A stretch of DNA of 33,645 bases from positions 1 to 33,645 of the forward strand of contig NZ_SDID01000022.1 of the NCBI RefSeq assembly GCF_009192995.1, read 5' to 3'. Origin of the DNA: Sulfurimonas indica (GTDB lineage: Bacteria > Campylobacterota > Campylobacteria > Campylobacterales > Sulfurimonadaceae). This document shows positions 23,199 through 31,441 of the stretch, piece by piece. How positions within the stretch are numbered: the first letter of the stretch is position 1; each line of letters starts with the position of its first letter. A program made the position numbers and the translations under genes. The notes under the pieces were generated by a model. That model made no database searches. It was not told where the DNA came from and worked only from the letters and a program-made list of their open reading frames with translations.

Positions 23199-23216
23199 AA
23201 AGTGAAATAATAATAA

Positions 23217-23504
23217 TTATTTACCGATAGTTTGTGCGAAAGCTTCTAAATCAGCATCAGAGTAACGTGCTACTTGACCTTTCATAACACCTTTCATTGG
23301 TCCACCGTAAGTTCCAGCTTTGTAACCTTTGAGTGCAGCAGCAATGTCAGCGTGAGTCATGTCAGCAACAACTTTAGATTTACCCATAGCTTTTTTCTCC
23401 CAGTTAGCACCATGGCATGCAGCACATGCTTTACCATTTACTGCAGCAGATGCAGCTGTTACTAATGCTAAAGTAGCGATTGAAGCAATTACGATTTTTT
23501 TCAT
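23217..23504 (-). CDS. Small periplasmic monohaem cytochrome c (c553-like)
   Basis: This 95-residue protein has a clear signal peptide (residues 1-20, ending Ala-Ser-Ala) and one haem site, Cys27-Ala-Ala-Cys30-His31. A Gly-Gly-Pro-Met-Lys-Gly-Val-Met segment (about 68-75) supplies candidate axial methionines. Such class I cytochromes carry electrons in the periplasm, in this phylum to cbb3 oxidase or cytochrome c peroxidase, and both systems are represented in the window. AAGGAA precedes the ATG, and TATAAT on the minus strand at 23540-23535 is a good -10. It stands alone between the ccoI-ccoS and hldD units, transcribed opposite to both. Confidence 0.92.
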   Translation of the reverse strand: MKKIVIASIATLALVTAASAAVNGKACAACHGANWEKKAMGKSKVVADMTHADIAAALKGYKAGTYGGPMKGVMKGQVARYSDADLEAFAQTIGK

Positions 23505-23534
23505 TTTATTTCCTTAATTTAAAGTTTCATATGC

Positions 23535-23540
23535 ATTATA
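23535..23540 (-). promoter_or_regulatory. -10 box of the cytochrome c promoter
   Basis: ATTATA on the plus strand reads TATAAT on the minus strand. It is about 31 bases upstream of the cytochrome ATG, leaving room for a short leader with AAGGAA. The -35 region is not consensus-like. Confidence 0.45.
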
Positions 23541-23617
23541 ATAGGTAAAGTCTTAAATACTTGTTAATCATTTTAAAGGTATCATTTTATTAAAATTAAT
23601 TTACTATGGATGAGAAA

Positions 23618-24622
23618 ATGAGATACATTGATGAAGATTTAGCAGATAAAACAATATTGATTACCGGAGGGGCTGGGTTTATAGGCTCAAATCTGGCATT
23701 TTACTTTCAAGAGAATCATCCAAAAGCTCATGTGGTCGTACTTGACAGTTTTCGAAGTGGAGAGACTTTAAGTAATGGAAACCTGAAAAGCTTTGGACAT
23801 TTTAAAAATCTTTTAGGCTTTAGTGGAGAGGTTATCAGTGGTGATATCAATGATAAAGATCTGCTTTTAGACTTGGAAGTCAACTATAAATTTGATTATA
23901 TTTTTCATGAAGCAGCTATCAGCGATACTACTGCACTAGAGCAGGATTTGATGATAAAGACAAATGTCAATGCATTTAAAGACCTACTTGATCTTGCTGT
24001 GGCACATGATGCAAATATGATCTATGCATCTTCTGCAGCAACTTATGGTGGTAGTGATGTTTTTAAAGTAGGACACGAAGAGCCAAATAATGTATATGGT
24101 TTTTCAAAAGTGATGATGGACAATATTGCAAATGACTATATGAAATCTTCAGACATCGCCATTGTGGGACTTCGTTACTTTAATGTATATGGTGCTAGAG
24201 AGTACTTTAAAAATACAACGGCTTCAATGGTACTGCAGTTTGGACATCAACTGCTTGCTGGTAAAAATCCTCGTCTTTTTGAGGGAAGCGACAAGATACT
24301 GCGTGACTTTATCTATATAGAAGATATCATTCAGGCAAATATTAAAGCTATGCATCCAAAAAAGAGTGGTGTATATAATGTAGGAACAGGAAAAGCACGA
24401 AGTTTCCAAGACATTGTAGATATACTACAACGTGAGTTAGGAACAAATGCACAATGTGAATATATTCCAAATCCGTATGTTGGCTCATACCAGTTCTTTA
24501 CACAAGCTGATATTGAAGATACAAAAGAGTATCTCGGATATGAGCCGGCATATGAGATGGAAGAGGGAATAAGAGCGTATGTTCCTGAGATTAAACGTAT
24601 CTATGAAACAGAAGTAAAGTAG
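23618..24622 (+). CDS. hldD: ADP-L-glycero-D-manno-heptose 6-epimerase
   Basis: This enzyme makes the last step of the ADP-heptose pathway, epimerising ADP-D-glycero- to ADP-L-glycero-D-manno-heptose. The Rossmann motif Gly-Gly-Ala-Gly-Phe-Ile-Gly is at residues 17-23, and the catalytic Tyr160-x-x-x-Lys164 lies in Asn-Val-Tyr-Gly-Phe-Ser-Lys. The length of 334 residues is normal for HldD. The ATG at 23618 is preferred to that at 23606 because GGATGAG lies just before it and would serve as its ribosome site. It is followed by hldE after four bases. Confidence 0.94.
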   Translation: MRYIDEDLADKTILITGGAGFIGSNLAFYFQENHPKAHVVVLDSFRSGETLSNGNLKSFGHFKNLLGFSGEVISGDINDKDLLLDLEVNYKFDYIFHEAAISDTTALEQDLMIKTNVNAFKDLLDLAVAHDANMIYASSAATYGGSDVFKVGHEEPNNVYGFSKVMMDNIANDYMKSSDIAIVGLRYFNVYGAREYFKNTTASMVLQFGHQLLAGKNPRLFEGSDKILRDFIYIEDIIQANIKAMHPKKSGVYNVGTGKARSFQDIVDILQRELGTNAQCEYIPNPYVGSYQFFTQADIEDTKEYLGYEPAYEMEEGIRAYVPEIKRIYETEVK

Positions 24623-24626
24623 TAGA

Positions 24627-26057
24627 ATGAATATATTAAAAGAGGCAAAGCCAAATATCCTTGTAGTTGGGGATTTGATGATAGACCATTACCTATGGGG
24701 GAGTTGTGAGAGAATTTCTCCTGAAGCACCTGTACAGGTAGTAGACATCGCAAAAGAGACAACAGTTCTTGGTGGGGCAGGAAATGTTATCAACAACTTA
24801 AAAGCTCTTGGTGCGAGTGTGAGTGTTGCTGGTGTTATAGGGGATGATCCCAATGGTGATGAACTGCGTGCAATGTTGCGAGATATTGCTGTTGATGAAA
24901 GTAAACTTATAGTGCAGCATGATAGAAAAACTTCAAAGAAGAGCCGTATTATTGCCGTAAGCCAGCAGATACTTCGTTATGATAAAGAGAGTAAAGAAGA
25001 TATTACAGAAGATTCTGTAGAGAGTATCATGAAATCTCTGCGTGAGGATATTAAAAGTTTCGATGCTGTAATTCTTTCTGATTATGGAAAAGGTGTCTTG
25101 ACTCCTTCTCTCACGCAGGCCATCATACAAGCCGCAAAAGCAGAAGGTGTCCGTGTCCTTGTTGATCCAAAAGGGAGTGACTTCTCAAAATATCGTGGAG
25201 CTACACTGCTCACACCAAATAAAAAAGAGGCACAGCTTGCAACAGGCATTGAGATAAATGATGAAGCTTCACTTAAAAAGGCACTTTTAAAACTAAAAGG
25301 TGAGTGTGATTTAGAGATTTCACTTATTACGCTCTCTGAAGATGGAATCGCTATCTATGACAGTGATCTCAAAAGATTTCCAACAGTTGCCAAAGAGGTC
25401 TTTGATGTAACAGGTGCAGGTGATACGGTCATAGCTTCTATAGCCTATGCTCTCTCAGCTGGAAAAAACATCGATGAAACAGCAAAATTCGCAAACTTGG
25501 CTGCTGGTGTTGTCGTTGGAAAAATCGGGAGTGCAACGGTTACTATTGATGAGATAGAGGAGTATGAAGCAAGTCTTCATAAAAGTACTTCTGATGCACA
25601 CATAAAAACTTTTGAAGAGATTGATGCAATAGTAAAACGTTATAAGGCAAACGGGAAAAAAGTTGTTTTTACAAATGGCTGCTTTGATATCTTGCATGTA
25701 GGGCATGTAAAGTACTTACAAATTGCAAAGAGTTTTGGAGACATCTTGATAGTAGGACTTAACTCAGATGCCTCGGTTTCACGTCTTAAAGGGCCAACAC
25801 GACCTGTAAATGTAGCCCAGGACAGAGCATACCTACTTGCAGCACTTGAAGCAGTGGACTTTGTAGTGCCATTTGAAGAAGATACACCTTATGAGCTTAT
25901 TAAAATGATAGCACCGGATGTTTTGGTCAAAGGCGGTGATTATGAAGGTAAAAAAGTAGTCGGTACAGAATTTGCTAGAGAGTTAAAACTTGTGGACTTT
26001 GTCGATGGCAAAAGTACAACAAAAACTATAGAAAAGATACAAGGAAAGACATGTTAA
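24627..26057 (+). CDS. hldE: Bifunctional heptose 7-phosphate kinase / heptose 1-phosphate adenylyltransferase
   Basis: This 476-residue protein joins two enzymes. A ribokinase-like domain (about residues 1-315) has Gly-Ala-Gly-Asp266 as its anion hole and catalytic base. A nucleotidyltransferase domain (about 340-476) has Thr-Asn-Gly-Cys-Phe-Asp-Ile-Leu-His-Val-Gly-His (349-360) with the HxGH motif. It phosphorylates heptose 7-phosphate at C1, then, after GmhB acts, attaches AMP to give ADP-heptose. Its intermediates, heptose bisphosphate and ADP-heptose, are known bacterial signals for the ALPK1 pathway in animal cells. The fused form is usual in this phylum. It overlaps the next gene by seven bases. 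Confidence 0.96.
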   Translation: MNILKEAKPNILVVGDLMIDHYLWGSCERISPEAPVQVVDIAKETTVLGGAGNVINNLKALGASVSVAGVIGDDPNGDELRAMLRDIAVDESKLIVQHDRKTSKKSRIIAVSQQILRYDKESKEDITEDSVESIMKSLREDIKSFDAVILSDYGKGVLTPSLTQAIIQAAKAEGVRVLVDPKGSDFSKYRGATLLTPNKKEAQLATGIEINDEASLKKALLKLKGECDLEISLITLSEDGIAIYDSDLKRFPTVAKEVFDVTGAGDTVIASIAYALSAGKNIDETAKFANLAAGVVVGKIGSATVTIDEIEEYEASLHKSTSDAHIKTFEEIDAIVKRYKANGKKVVFTNGCFDILHVGHVKYLQIAKSFGDILIVGLNSDASVSRLKGPTRPVNVAQDRAYLLAALEAVDFVVPFEEDTPYELIKMIAPDVLVKGGDYEGKKVVGTEFARELKLVDFVDGKSTTKTIEKIQGKTC

Positions 26058-26656
26058 AGAAAATTACACTTCTTGGTGCAACAGCATTAACAGCTTTTGC
26101 TCTTAATACGGGTGAGATCAATATCAATAATAAAGATTTAGAAGTAAGCGGACAGTTCGATGTTGGACAGTTTAATGAAGCTGTAGAACCAAATACAATG
26201 TTCGTAGGTGCAAAGTTTTTAAATGCGGATGAGAAACACTCTGATAATGAGCGAGTAAATTTAGACCCATATTTTGAAGCAAACTTCTTGATGATGAGAC
26301 CAATTGGTAATCAAGGTATGCGAGTAGGAATGGGTGCAAAAATAAACTTTACAAAAAACTTTACATCAGTACCTTTAGGTTTACAGTTTGCATATAAAAT
26401 TCCAGCAAACAGCTACGTACCAATGTACTTAAATGGTGAACTTTACTATGCACCAAGTGTTCTCTCATTTAGTGATGCAGACAGCTTTTTAGAGTATCGT
26501 TTAAGCTATGATATTGAGATTATCGATAATGGTAGAATAACGCTAGGATACCGTTCTATGGATACAAACTACAAAGCAAACAAAGGGTACTCTTCTACAG
26601 GTGGAGATTTTAATTATAATTCGTACTGGTATGTCGGATTTAAAGTAGGTTTTTAA
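26051..26656 (+). CDS. YfaZ-like outer-membrane beta-barrel protein
   Basis: This 201-residue protein has a signal peptide (about residues 1-17, ending Thr-Ala-Phe-Ala) and alternating amphipathic strands rich in Tyr and Gly. It ends in Val-Gly-Phe-Lys-Val-Gly-Phe, with the terminal Phe used in barrel assembly. The internal Met-Gly-Ala-Lys-Ile-Asn-Phe and Gly-Leu-Gln-Phe-Ala-Tyr-Lys strands suggest a small barrel, probably of the YfaZ type, whose function is unknown. AAGGAAAG within the end of hldE is the ribosome site, and the coding regions overlap by seven bases, so it is produced with the heptose enzymes. The YfaZ assignment is by general resemblance. Confidence 0.7.
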   Translation: MLKKITLLGATALTAFALNTGEININNKDLEVSGQFDVGQFNEAVEPNTMFVGAKFLNADEKHSDNERVNLDPYFEANFLMMRPIGNQGMRVGMGAKINFTKNFTSVPLGLQFAYKIPANSYVPMYLNGELYYAPSVLSFSDADSFLEYRLSYDIEIIDNGRITLGYRSMDTNYKANKGYSSTGGDFNYNSYWYVGFKVGF

Positions 26657-27636
26657 ACTTTTAGATCCAAGTTATTAACAGCCTCGATAACTTCAGAGGC
26701 TGTAATCGTTGTCATACACTCATGATGCTCTAGTGGGCACTCTCTTTTCATACATGGACTGCAATCCATTTCATGTCTAACAATAATACTTTTTTCATTC
26801 ATCCACTGTGAAGTCTCTTTATATTTTGTCGGACCAAAAATGGCCACAGTTGGAACTTGATAAGCAGCTGCAACGTGCATTGGACCACTGTCATTGGTTA
26901 TAAAGAGTGAACATCCTCCGATATTACTGCACAGTTCTTCAATGGTAGTTTTTCCTGCTAAATTTGTGTAGTTGGTAATACCTAGTTTTTTGAGATTTTC
27001 TTCAATTTCTGCTGCCATTTCCACTTCATTTGGACCACCAAAGATGATGATGTCATATCTATTGCTAAAGTGTGCTGCCACGGCAGCAAAGCGTTCAGGA
27101 TACCATCTTTTGGCACTTCCATACGTTGCTCCTGCATTGATGCCAAGCATTGGCTTGCCAAACTTCTTAGGCTCGATGTAGAGTTTGAGCGGTGGGATTT
27201 CATCTTTGGTAAAATCATTTATATTAACCATAGCAAGCTGAGAATATTGCTCCACAAGATGTTGATTTGTCACTATCTTTGGTGTATGAGAGAGTAAAAA
27301 TCGTGAATGCCAAGACTCTCTAGCGATGGTTAGGACTGTAGTTGTAAAATAGAGTAGAAGTGAAGAGTGGAGTTGATTTCTAAATGTGACAGCAAGATTA
27401 AAAACACCCAACTTTTTTGCAAATTTATAGGTAGCCATAAGACGTGAAGAAGCTTTTTTTGTCTCATCAACGACAGCCCTTTGGCAAAGTGGATGATGTT
27501 TAAGTGCTTCAATACTGACATAACTTCCAACAAAGGTAAATCTCGCACTAGGATGTTTCTTTGCCAAAAGCTCAATAGCCGGTGTCGCCATGATGGCATC
27601 ACCAAGCCAGTTTGGAAGGATAACTAAGATTCTCAT
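26653..27636 (-). CDS. waaF: LPS heptosyltransferase II (GT9)
   Basis: This 327-residue GT9 enzyme should add the second L-glycero-D-manno-heptose to the LPS inner core, using the ADP-heptose made by neighbouring genes. It opens Ile-Leu-Val-Ile-Leu-Pro-Asn-Trp-Leu-Gly-Asp (Gly12, Asp13), a WaaF signature. Ala-Gly-Ala-Thr-Tyr-Gly-Ser-Ala-Lys-Arg-Trp is typical of WaaF, and Thr-Asn-Asp-Ser-Gly-Pro-Met-His forms the ADP-heptose site. Its ATG overlaps the stop of the upstream glycosidase-like gene (ATGA), so the two form a unit. The 3' end overlaps that of the YfaZ-like gene by four bases. Confidence 0.92.
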   Translation of the reverse strand: MRILVILPNWLGDAIMATPAIELLAKKHPSARFTFVGSYVSIEALKHHPLCQRAVVDETKKASSRLMATYKFAKKLGVFNLAVTFRNQLHSSLLLYFTTTVLTIARESWHSRFLLSHTPKIVTNQHLVEQYSQLAMVNINDFTKDEIPPLKLYIEPKKFGKPMLGINAGATYGSAKRWYPERFAAVAAHFSNRYDIIIFGGPNEVEMAAEIEENLKKLGITNYTNLAGKTTIEELCSNIGGCSLFITNDSGPMHVAAAYQVPTVAIFGPTKYKETSQWMNEKSIIVRHEMDCSPCMKRECPLEHHECMTTITASEVIEAVNNLDLKV

Positions 27637-28925
27637 TCTATACGCTCACTTGCATTGACTTTTTTACCAACCTCTTTGGTGATGAAGATATAGATAGGAG
27701 AGTCATTGATATCTAAAATCTCATTTTTTAAACGTTTTCCAGTTTTAGAGTAGACTTCAAAAAAATCTTCATTTTTGAGTGTTGTAGGCTTTAGTGACCA
27801 GTGAATCTGTAGGAGTTGTTCATCGACCCAGAGTTGAATGATATAGTAGCCCCGTTTAATATCAAGACGTAAAAATTGGGCATTTTGAAGTGTTTGTATC
27901 ATCTGTTTATAAACATAAAAGGCTTCTCTTTTTTTGATGCTATCTCGATTGTCTACAAGACCATAACCAGGAGCTATGAGCTGATGCCATGATACAGAAT
28001 CAACCTGTTGGCTTGCAAAGGCTAAAAGATAATAACGCAGCATATAATTGGCGTAAACCTCTTCGCTCACGCACTCATATTCACTTGTTGGTGCATAGGG
28101 TGCTGTACCACTGAGTGGCCAGTTTACTTCTGTAATGTGAAGCTCCTGTTTTGTCTTTGGACTGAGCCATACCATAGTACTTAAAAGAGCGAGTTTATCG
28201 GTAAGTGAGAATCCTAGTTGTGTGTTTTCCGGTGCGCCCCGTCTATCAACATATAAAAGTGCTGCAATACCGTCATATTTGCACTTACAAAAGTTAAAGA
28301 GTGTATGGGCAGTGTAGTGAAATTCAAAATCAATCACATCACTTCCGATGATTTTAATGTTCGGAAACTGCTTTTGTTTTAGATTGAAAGCCACTTTATA
28401 AAATGCGAGATATTCTCTGACAGAAAAAAAGCCCCACTTTGCGCGGTTAATGGTTGAGCCGATTTCAAAGATATCTACGATATCGTCTAGTTCTTGAAAT
28501 ATCTGCGTGAGGTTTTCTCTCAAAAGTGCTAAATCTTCGATATTTTCTCTATCTTGTAAAATTTTCAGGGTTATTTTTTTATTTTTGTACTTTGAGAGAA
28601 ACTCTTTTAGTTGCGGCAATTTTTCCATTTCCCAGAGTTTAAAGCGTGTTAGGATACTCTCTACACCAAGTTCTTCTATCATATCAGTTGTTGCGTGAGC
28701 ATCTCTTTGGAAGTCAATGCCTAAAGAGAAGAACTGTTTTGACTCTATCTCTTTTCTCTTTATAAAAGGGGTAGCAAGCATGGAAAGTGGCAGTAAAATA
28801 AGTGCACTTAAAAAAGTGTAGAGTAGGGATGGCAACTCTTTTTTACGCATCGATTTTTTAAAAGTTCTGTCTTGAAGTAGTGCTGGTTGGTCGGAATAAT
28901 CATCCCAGGAAAACGGTTTTTTCAT
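27633..28925 (-). CDS. Membrane-anchored TIM-barrel protein, degenerate clan A glycosidase-like
   Basis: This 430-residue protein has a basic cytoplasmic tail, one membrane anchor (about residues 34-54) and a large outer domain resembling a clan A glycoside hydrolase. Several segments fit such a barrel: Leu-Thr-Arg-Phe (92-95), Phe-Glu-Ile-Gly-Ser-Thr-Ile-Asn-Arg (153-161), His-Ile-Thr-Glu266-Val-Asn-Trp (263-269) and Val-Ser-Trp-His-Gln (311-315). Glu266 is a candidate nucleophile. Where active enzymes have Asn-Glu after strand 4, this protein reads Ser157-Thr158, so the acid/base Glu seems lost. It is translationally coupled to waaF, suggesting work on LPS or exopolysaccharide, perhaps binding rather than cleaving. 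The family assignment is by eye. The ATG lacks a ribosome site. Confidence 0.6.
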   Translation of the reverse strand: MKKPFSWDDYSDQPALLQDRTFKKSMRKKELPSLLYTFLSALILLPLSMLATPFIKRKEIESKQFFSLGIDFQRDAHATTDMIEELGVESILTRFKLWEMEKLPQLKEFLSKYKNKKITLKILQDRENIEDLALLRENLTQIFQELDDIVDIFEIGSTINRAKWGFFSVREYLAFYKVAFNLKQKQFPNIKIIGSDVIDFEFHYTAHTLFNFCKCKYDGIAALLYVDRRGAPENTQLGFSLTDKLALLSTMVWLSPKTKQELHITEVNWPLSGTAPYAPTSEYECVSEEVYANYMLRYYLLAFASQQVDSVSWHQLIAPGYGLVDNRDSIKKREAFYVYKQMIQTLQNAQFLRLDIKRGYYIIQLWVDEQLLQIHWSLKPTTLKNEDFFEVYSKTGKRLKNEILDINDSPIYIFITKEVGKKVNASERIE

Positions 28926-28932
28926 AAGTGCA

Positions 28933-28956
28933 ATTATAGCTATATTAAGTTAAAAT
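28933..28956. promoter_or_regulatory. Divergent -10 boxes close to both start codons
   Basis: The 37-base gap between two divergent genes holds TATAAT on the minus strand (28938-28933) and TAAAAT on the plus strand (28951-28956). Each stands 6-7 bases from the ATG of its own gene, so both mRNAs could be leaderless, and neither gene has a ribosome site. The two RNA polymerase footprints would overlap. Confidence 0.45.
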
Positions 28957-28962
28957 AGTCAT

Positions 28963-29928
28963 ATGAATATATTAGTTGTACGAACAGATAAGCTCGGAGA
29001 CTTTATAACGGCACTGCCAAGCTTTTATGTCTTAAAGCATCATAGTCCAAAAAACCGCATCATAGCCCTTGTAGCTCCACTTAATCGCTCTTTGGCCCAG
29101 ACGTGTGATTTTATAGATGAGGTTATAGTTGATGATGGTAAAAGTTCTCTCTTTGCACTTTCACAAAAATTACAAGCTGCTAAGATAGATGCTTCTGTTA
29201 CACTCTTTTCAAATACACGTGTGGCTCTGGCTCAGTTTTTTGCACGCATACCAAAACGCATCGCTCCTGCTACTAAAATCGCACAGATTTTTTACAACAA
29301 AAGAGTGGTGCAGCGGCGCAGTGAAGTCAAGATGGCTGAGTTTGAGTATAATCTCGCGCTCACGCAGGCACTATTTTCAGACATTTCACTCGATTTTCCA
29401 AAGCCGCTTTTACATTTTGATGATGCGAAAAAGGTCTATGAAGTTTTTTGTGCAAATTATGACATTACACGCGATGTTATCGCTTTTCATGTTGGTTTTG
29501 GTGGATCATCTGATGCAAATTGGAACCTTGATGAGTATGAAGAGCTCATTCGTGTAAAACTACGTGATAAAAAGTATCAGATCGTGCTTACTTTCGGTCC
29601 TGATGAAAAAGAGCTTTATGAAGAGATGCAAAACCGTCTCATGGGTGAGGGTGTTGTCTTTTACCTCTCACTTGATGGCATTGTCACCTTTGCAAAGTTG
29701 CTGAGTCAATTTAAACTTTTTGTCTCTACTTCAACAGGTACATATCATCTGGCTTCTTTAGTGGGGTGTCCTACAATAACCTTTTTTGGTGACAGCAAAT
29801 TTGCAAGTGCTGCAAGATGGAAAAGTATAGGGGATGCAAAACTGCAAAAGCACTATATGTTACCTATTGATGAGAGTAAAAGAAAAGTGATATTTGAGGA
29901 AGTAAAGCAAGAACTACTTGCCTTTTAG
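28963..29928 (+). CDS. GT9-family heptosyltransferase-like protein
   Basis: This 321-residue GT9 protein starts Asn-Ile-Leu-Val-Val-Arg-Thr-Asp-Lys-Leu-Gly-Asp (Gly12, Asp13), the family opening. Ser-Thr-Ser-Thr-Gly-Thr-Tyr-His-Leu-Ala (about residues 250-259) stands where the ADP-heptose site lies. It probably adds a heptose or related sugar to the core. It lacks the Trp-Leu-Gly-Asp of WaaF and may be WaaC or a later transferase. It is divergent from the glycosidase-like gene, and its last 15 bases overlap the end of the convergent GT2 gene. No ribosome site is visible before the ATG. Confidence 0.85.
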   Translation: MNILVVRTDKLGDFITALPSFYVLKHHSPKNRIIALVAPLNRSLAQTCDFIDEVIVDDGKSSLFALSQKLQAAKIDASVTLFSNTRVALAQFFARIPKRIAPATKIAQIFYNKRVVQRRSEVKMAEFEYNLALTQALFSDISLDFPKPLLHFDDAKKVYEVFCANYDITRDVIAFHVGFGGSSDANWNLDEYEELIRVKLRDKKYQIVLTFGPDEKELYEEMQNRLMGEGVVFYLSLDGIVTFAKLLSQFKLFVSTSTGTYHLASLVGCPTITFFGDSKFASAARWKSIGDAKLQKHYMLPIDESKRKVIFEEVKQELLAF

Positions 29929-30672
29929 CTCTTTGTTTAGTTCATAGAGTTTGATGTACTTGTAAAAATTTGTCACCATATGTGAGTATGCGATAACAAG
30001 CCCTACATATCCGTCACGAAATCCCTGTTTGAAAAAGTAGGTCTTGATAAATGAGTAGGCTCCGTTAAAGAAGGCCTTAGCGGGTGAGGAGCTCTTTTTG
30101 CCTGCATTGTTCTTTGCAAAGAGGGTAGAGTAGGTATTGGCTTTATTAACAAACTGCTCGATGCTTTGGTAGCTGTAGTGAAGCATATTTCCCTCTAAGA
30201 GCTCCGTTTGAAGCTCTTCTGTAATGATATCTTCATGGACATCATTGTCATTGTATTTTGTTACACTTTTGTTGTAGAGTCGTTTTATCTTCTGGTTGTT
30301 CCAACCGCAGTGTTTTACTTCTATGTCTTTGTAAAAGGCACGAAAGTTAAGAATGTAAACTGTGTTTGCATCGAGTTTCTTTGTAGCAAGTACCTCACGC
30401 AGCTTCTTATCAATAACTTCATCACTGTCAACGATTAAAATCCACTCATTTTTGGCATAACTTGCCGCCTTGTTCTTACTCCAGCCAAAACCTCTAAACT
30501 CGCCCTCTATTAAGTTTACATTGGTAAAACTTTTTGCAATCTCCATGGTTCTATCAGTTGAACCATTGTCATAAACGACTACATCCTCAAAATCTTGCAG
30601 CGCCTGAAGGGTCTTTTGAATGGTTGTTTCATTGTTTTTAGCAAGTACTACGGCAGATATATTACCAATCAA
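29914..30672 (-). CDS. GT2-family glycosyltransferase, WaaE/KdtX-like
   Basis: This 252-residue GT-A enzyme has Asp-Asn-Gly-Ser-Thr-Asp-Arg-Thr (35-42) and the metal-binding Asp82-Ser-Asp84-Glu for a nucleotide sugar. The Cys-Gly-Trp-Asn-Asn-Gln-Lys-Ile-Lys-Arg-Leu and Val-His-Glu-Asp segments (about 116-146) resemble WaaE/KdtX inner-core beta-glucosyltransferases. A hydrophobic C-terminal region suggests membrane association. The start overlaps the end of the kinase gene by 11 bases, so kinase and transferase are co-translated. The donor sugar is not certain. Confidence 0.85.
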   Translation of the reverse strand: MIGNISAVVLAKNNETTIQKTLQALQDFEDVVVYDNGSTDRTMEIAKSFTNVNLIEGEFRGFGWSKNKAASYAKNEWILIVDSDEVIDKKLREVLATKKLDANTVYILNFRAFYKDIEVKHCGWNNQKIKRLYNKSVTKYNDNDVHEDIITEELQTELLEGNMLHYSYQSIEQFVNKANTYSTLFAKNNAGKKSSSPAKAFFNGAYSFIKTYFFKQGFRDGYVGLVIAYSHMVTNFYKYIKLYELNKELKGK

Positions 30673-31402
30673 TCTCTTTTCCTTTGAGTCTTTTTTTGAA
30701 ATTTTTTATCTTTTTGTTCTGCAGGGAGTAGTGCAGTGCTTTTTGTACAAAGTCAGAACACTCTGTGTACTCTTTTGCATAGGCTGTTGCTATGCTTGTA
30801 AGCGCCTCTTCGCTTGCCCAGAGTTTTGAGAAGTTTTTGGCTCTCTCATCACAGGAGAGGGTGAAAAAACGCATACGATTGACATCGACTATCTTAAAAG
30901 TATAGTTGCCATTTTCTTTTTTGATGAGAATATTTCCAGGAGAGTAATCTTCATGAAATATTCCTGCATTATGCAGAGCAAGAGTAAACTTGGCAAAGGC
31001 TTTAAAAATGCTCTCTCTATTGGGAAAGTCTTTTTCTAGGAGAGGCTCACGAATGGTAAAGTCATAGATAAACTCCTCACTGACAAAGTAACTCTCATCT
31101 AGAAGACCGTTTTTAAAAAACTCAATATAACCTATGGGCGTAGGTGTAAAGTCACCAAGTTTGAGTGAGTAGTCATAGGATTTTTTTGCTTTGGAATCTT
31201 TAAAAAATGTATAAGCAATTTTATTAATGATATTTGGAACTTTAAAAGCTTTTACAACTGTAGAGACACCTTCATAAGGGATGACTTTTAGTTCATTACG
31301 TGCTTTATGGATGTTGTCTGTTTGGGTATGAAAATAGTTTTGGATATTTTTAAAAAAGTGTTCAAATTTCTCCTTATATTGAGGAGAGATAATATATTTC
31401 AT
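30662..31402 (-). CDS. WaaP/InaA-like LPS core kinase
   Basis: This 246-residue protein has a eukaryotic-like kinase fold of the lipopolysaccharide kinase family. A Val-Val-Lys51 strand gives the ATP-binding Lys, the catalytic loop is His150-Glu-Asp152-Tyr-Ser-Pro-Gly-Asn157, and the metal-binding Asp173 is in Ile-Val-Asp-Val-Asn. Such enzymes phosphorylate inner-core heptose or Kdo on the cytoplasmic face, strengthening the outer membrane. Tight coupling to the GT2 gene and the heptose neighbourhood support this role. Protein kinase activity cannot be excluded. A minus-strand TATAAT at 31440-31435 is a likely -10. Confidence 0.82.
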   Translation of the reverse strand: MKYIISPQYKEKFEHFFKNIQNYFHTQTDNIHKARNELKVIPYEGVSTVVKAFKVPNIINKIAYTFFKDSKAKKSYDYSLKLGDFTPTPIGYIEFFKNGLLDESYFVSEEFIYDFTIREPLLEKDFPNRESIFKAFAKFTLALHNAGIFHEDYSPGNILIKKENGNYTFKIVDVNRMRFFTLSCDERAKNFSKLWASEEALTSIATAYAKEYTECSDFVQKALHYSLQNKKIKNFKKRLKGKEIDW

Positions 31403-31423
31403 AGAGTTCTCATTATTTATTTT

Positions 31424-31441
31424 GTATAATAGACATTATAC
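31424..31441. promoter_or_regulatory. Face-to-face -10 boxes in an inverted repeat
   Basis: GTATAAT (31424-31430) and ATTATAC (31435-31441) form a perfect 7-bp inverted repeat around AGAC. Each arm contains TATAAT in the direction of one of the two divergent genes: plus for the GT9 gene, minus for the kinase. Spacing to both start codons suits a short leader with ribosome site. The repeat may also bind a regulator. Confidence 0.5.
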
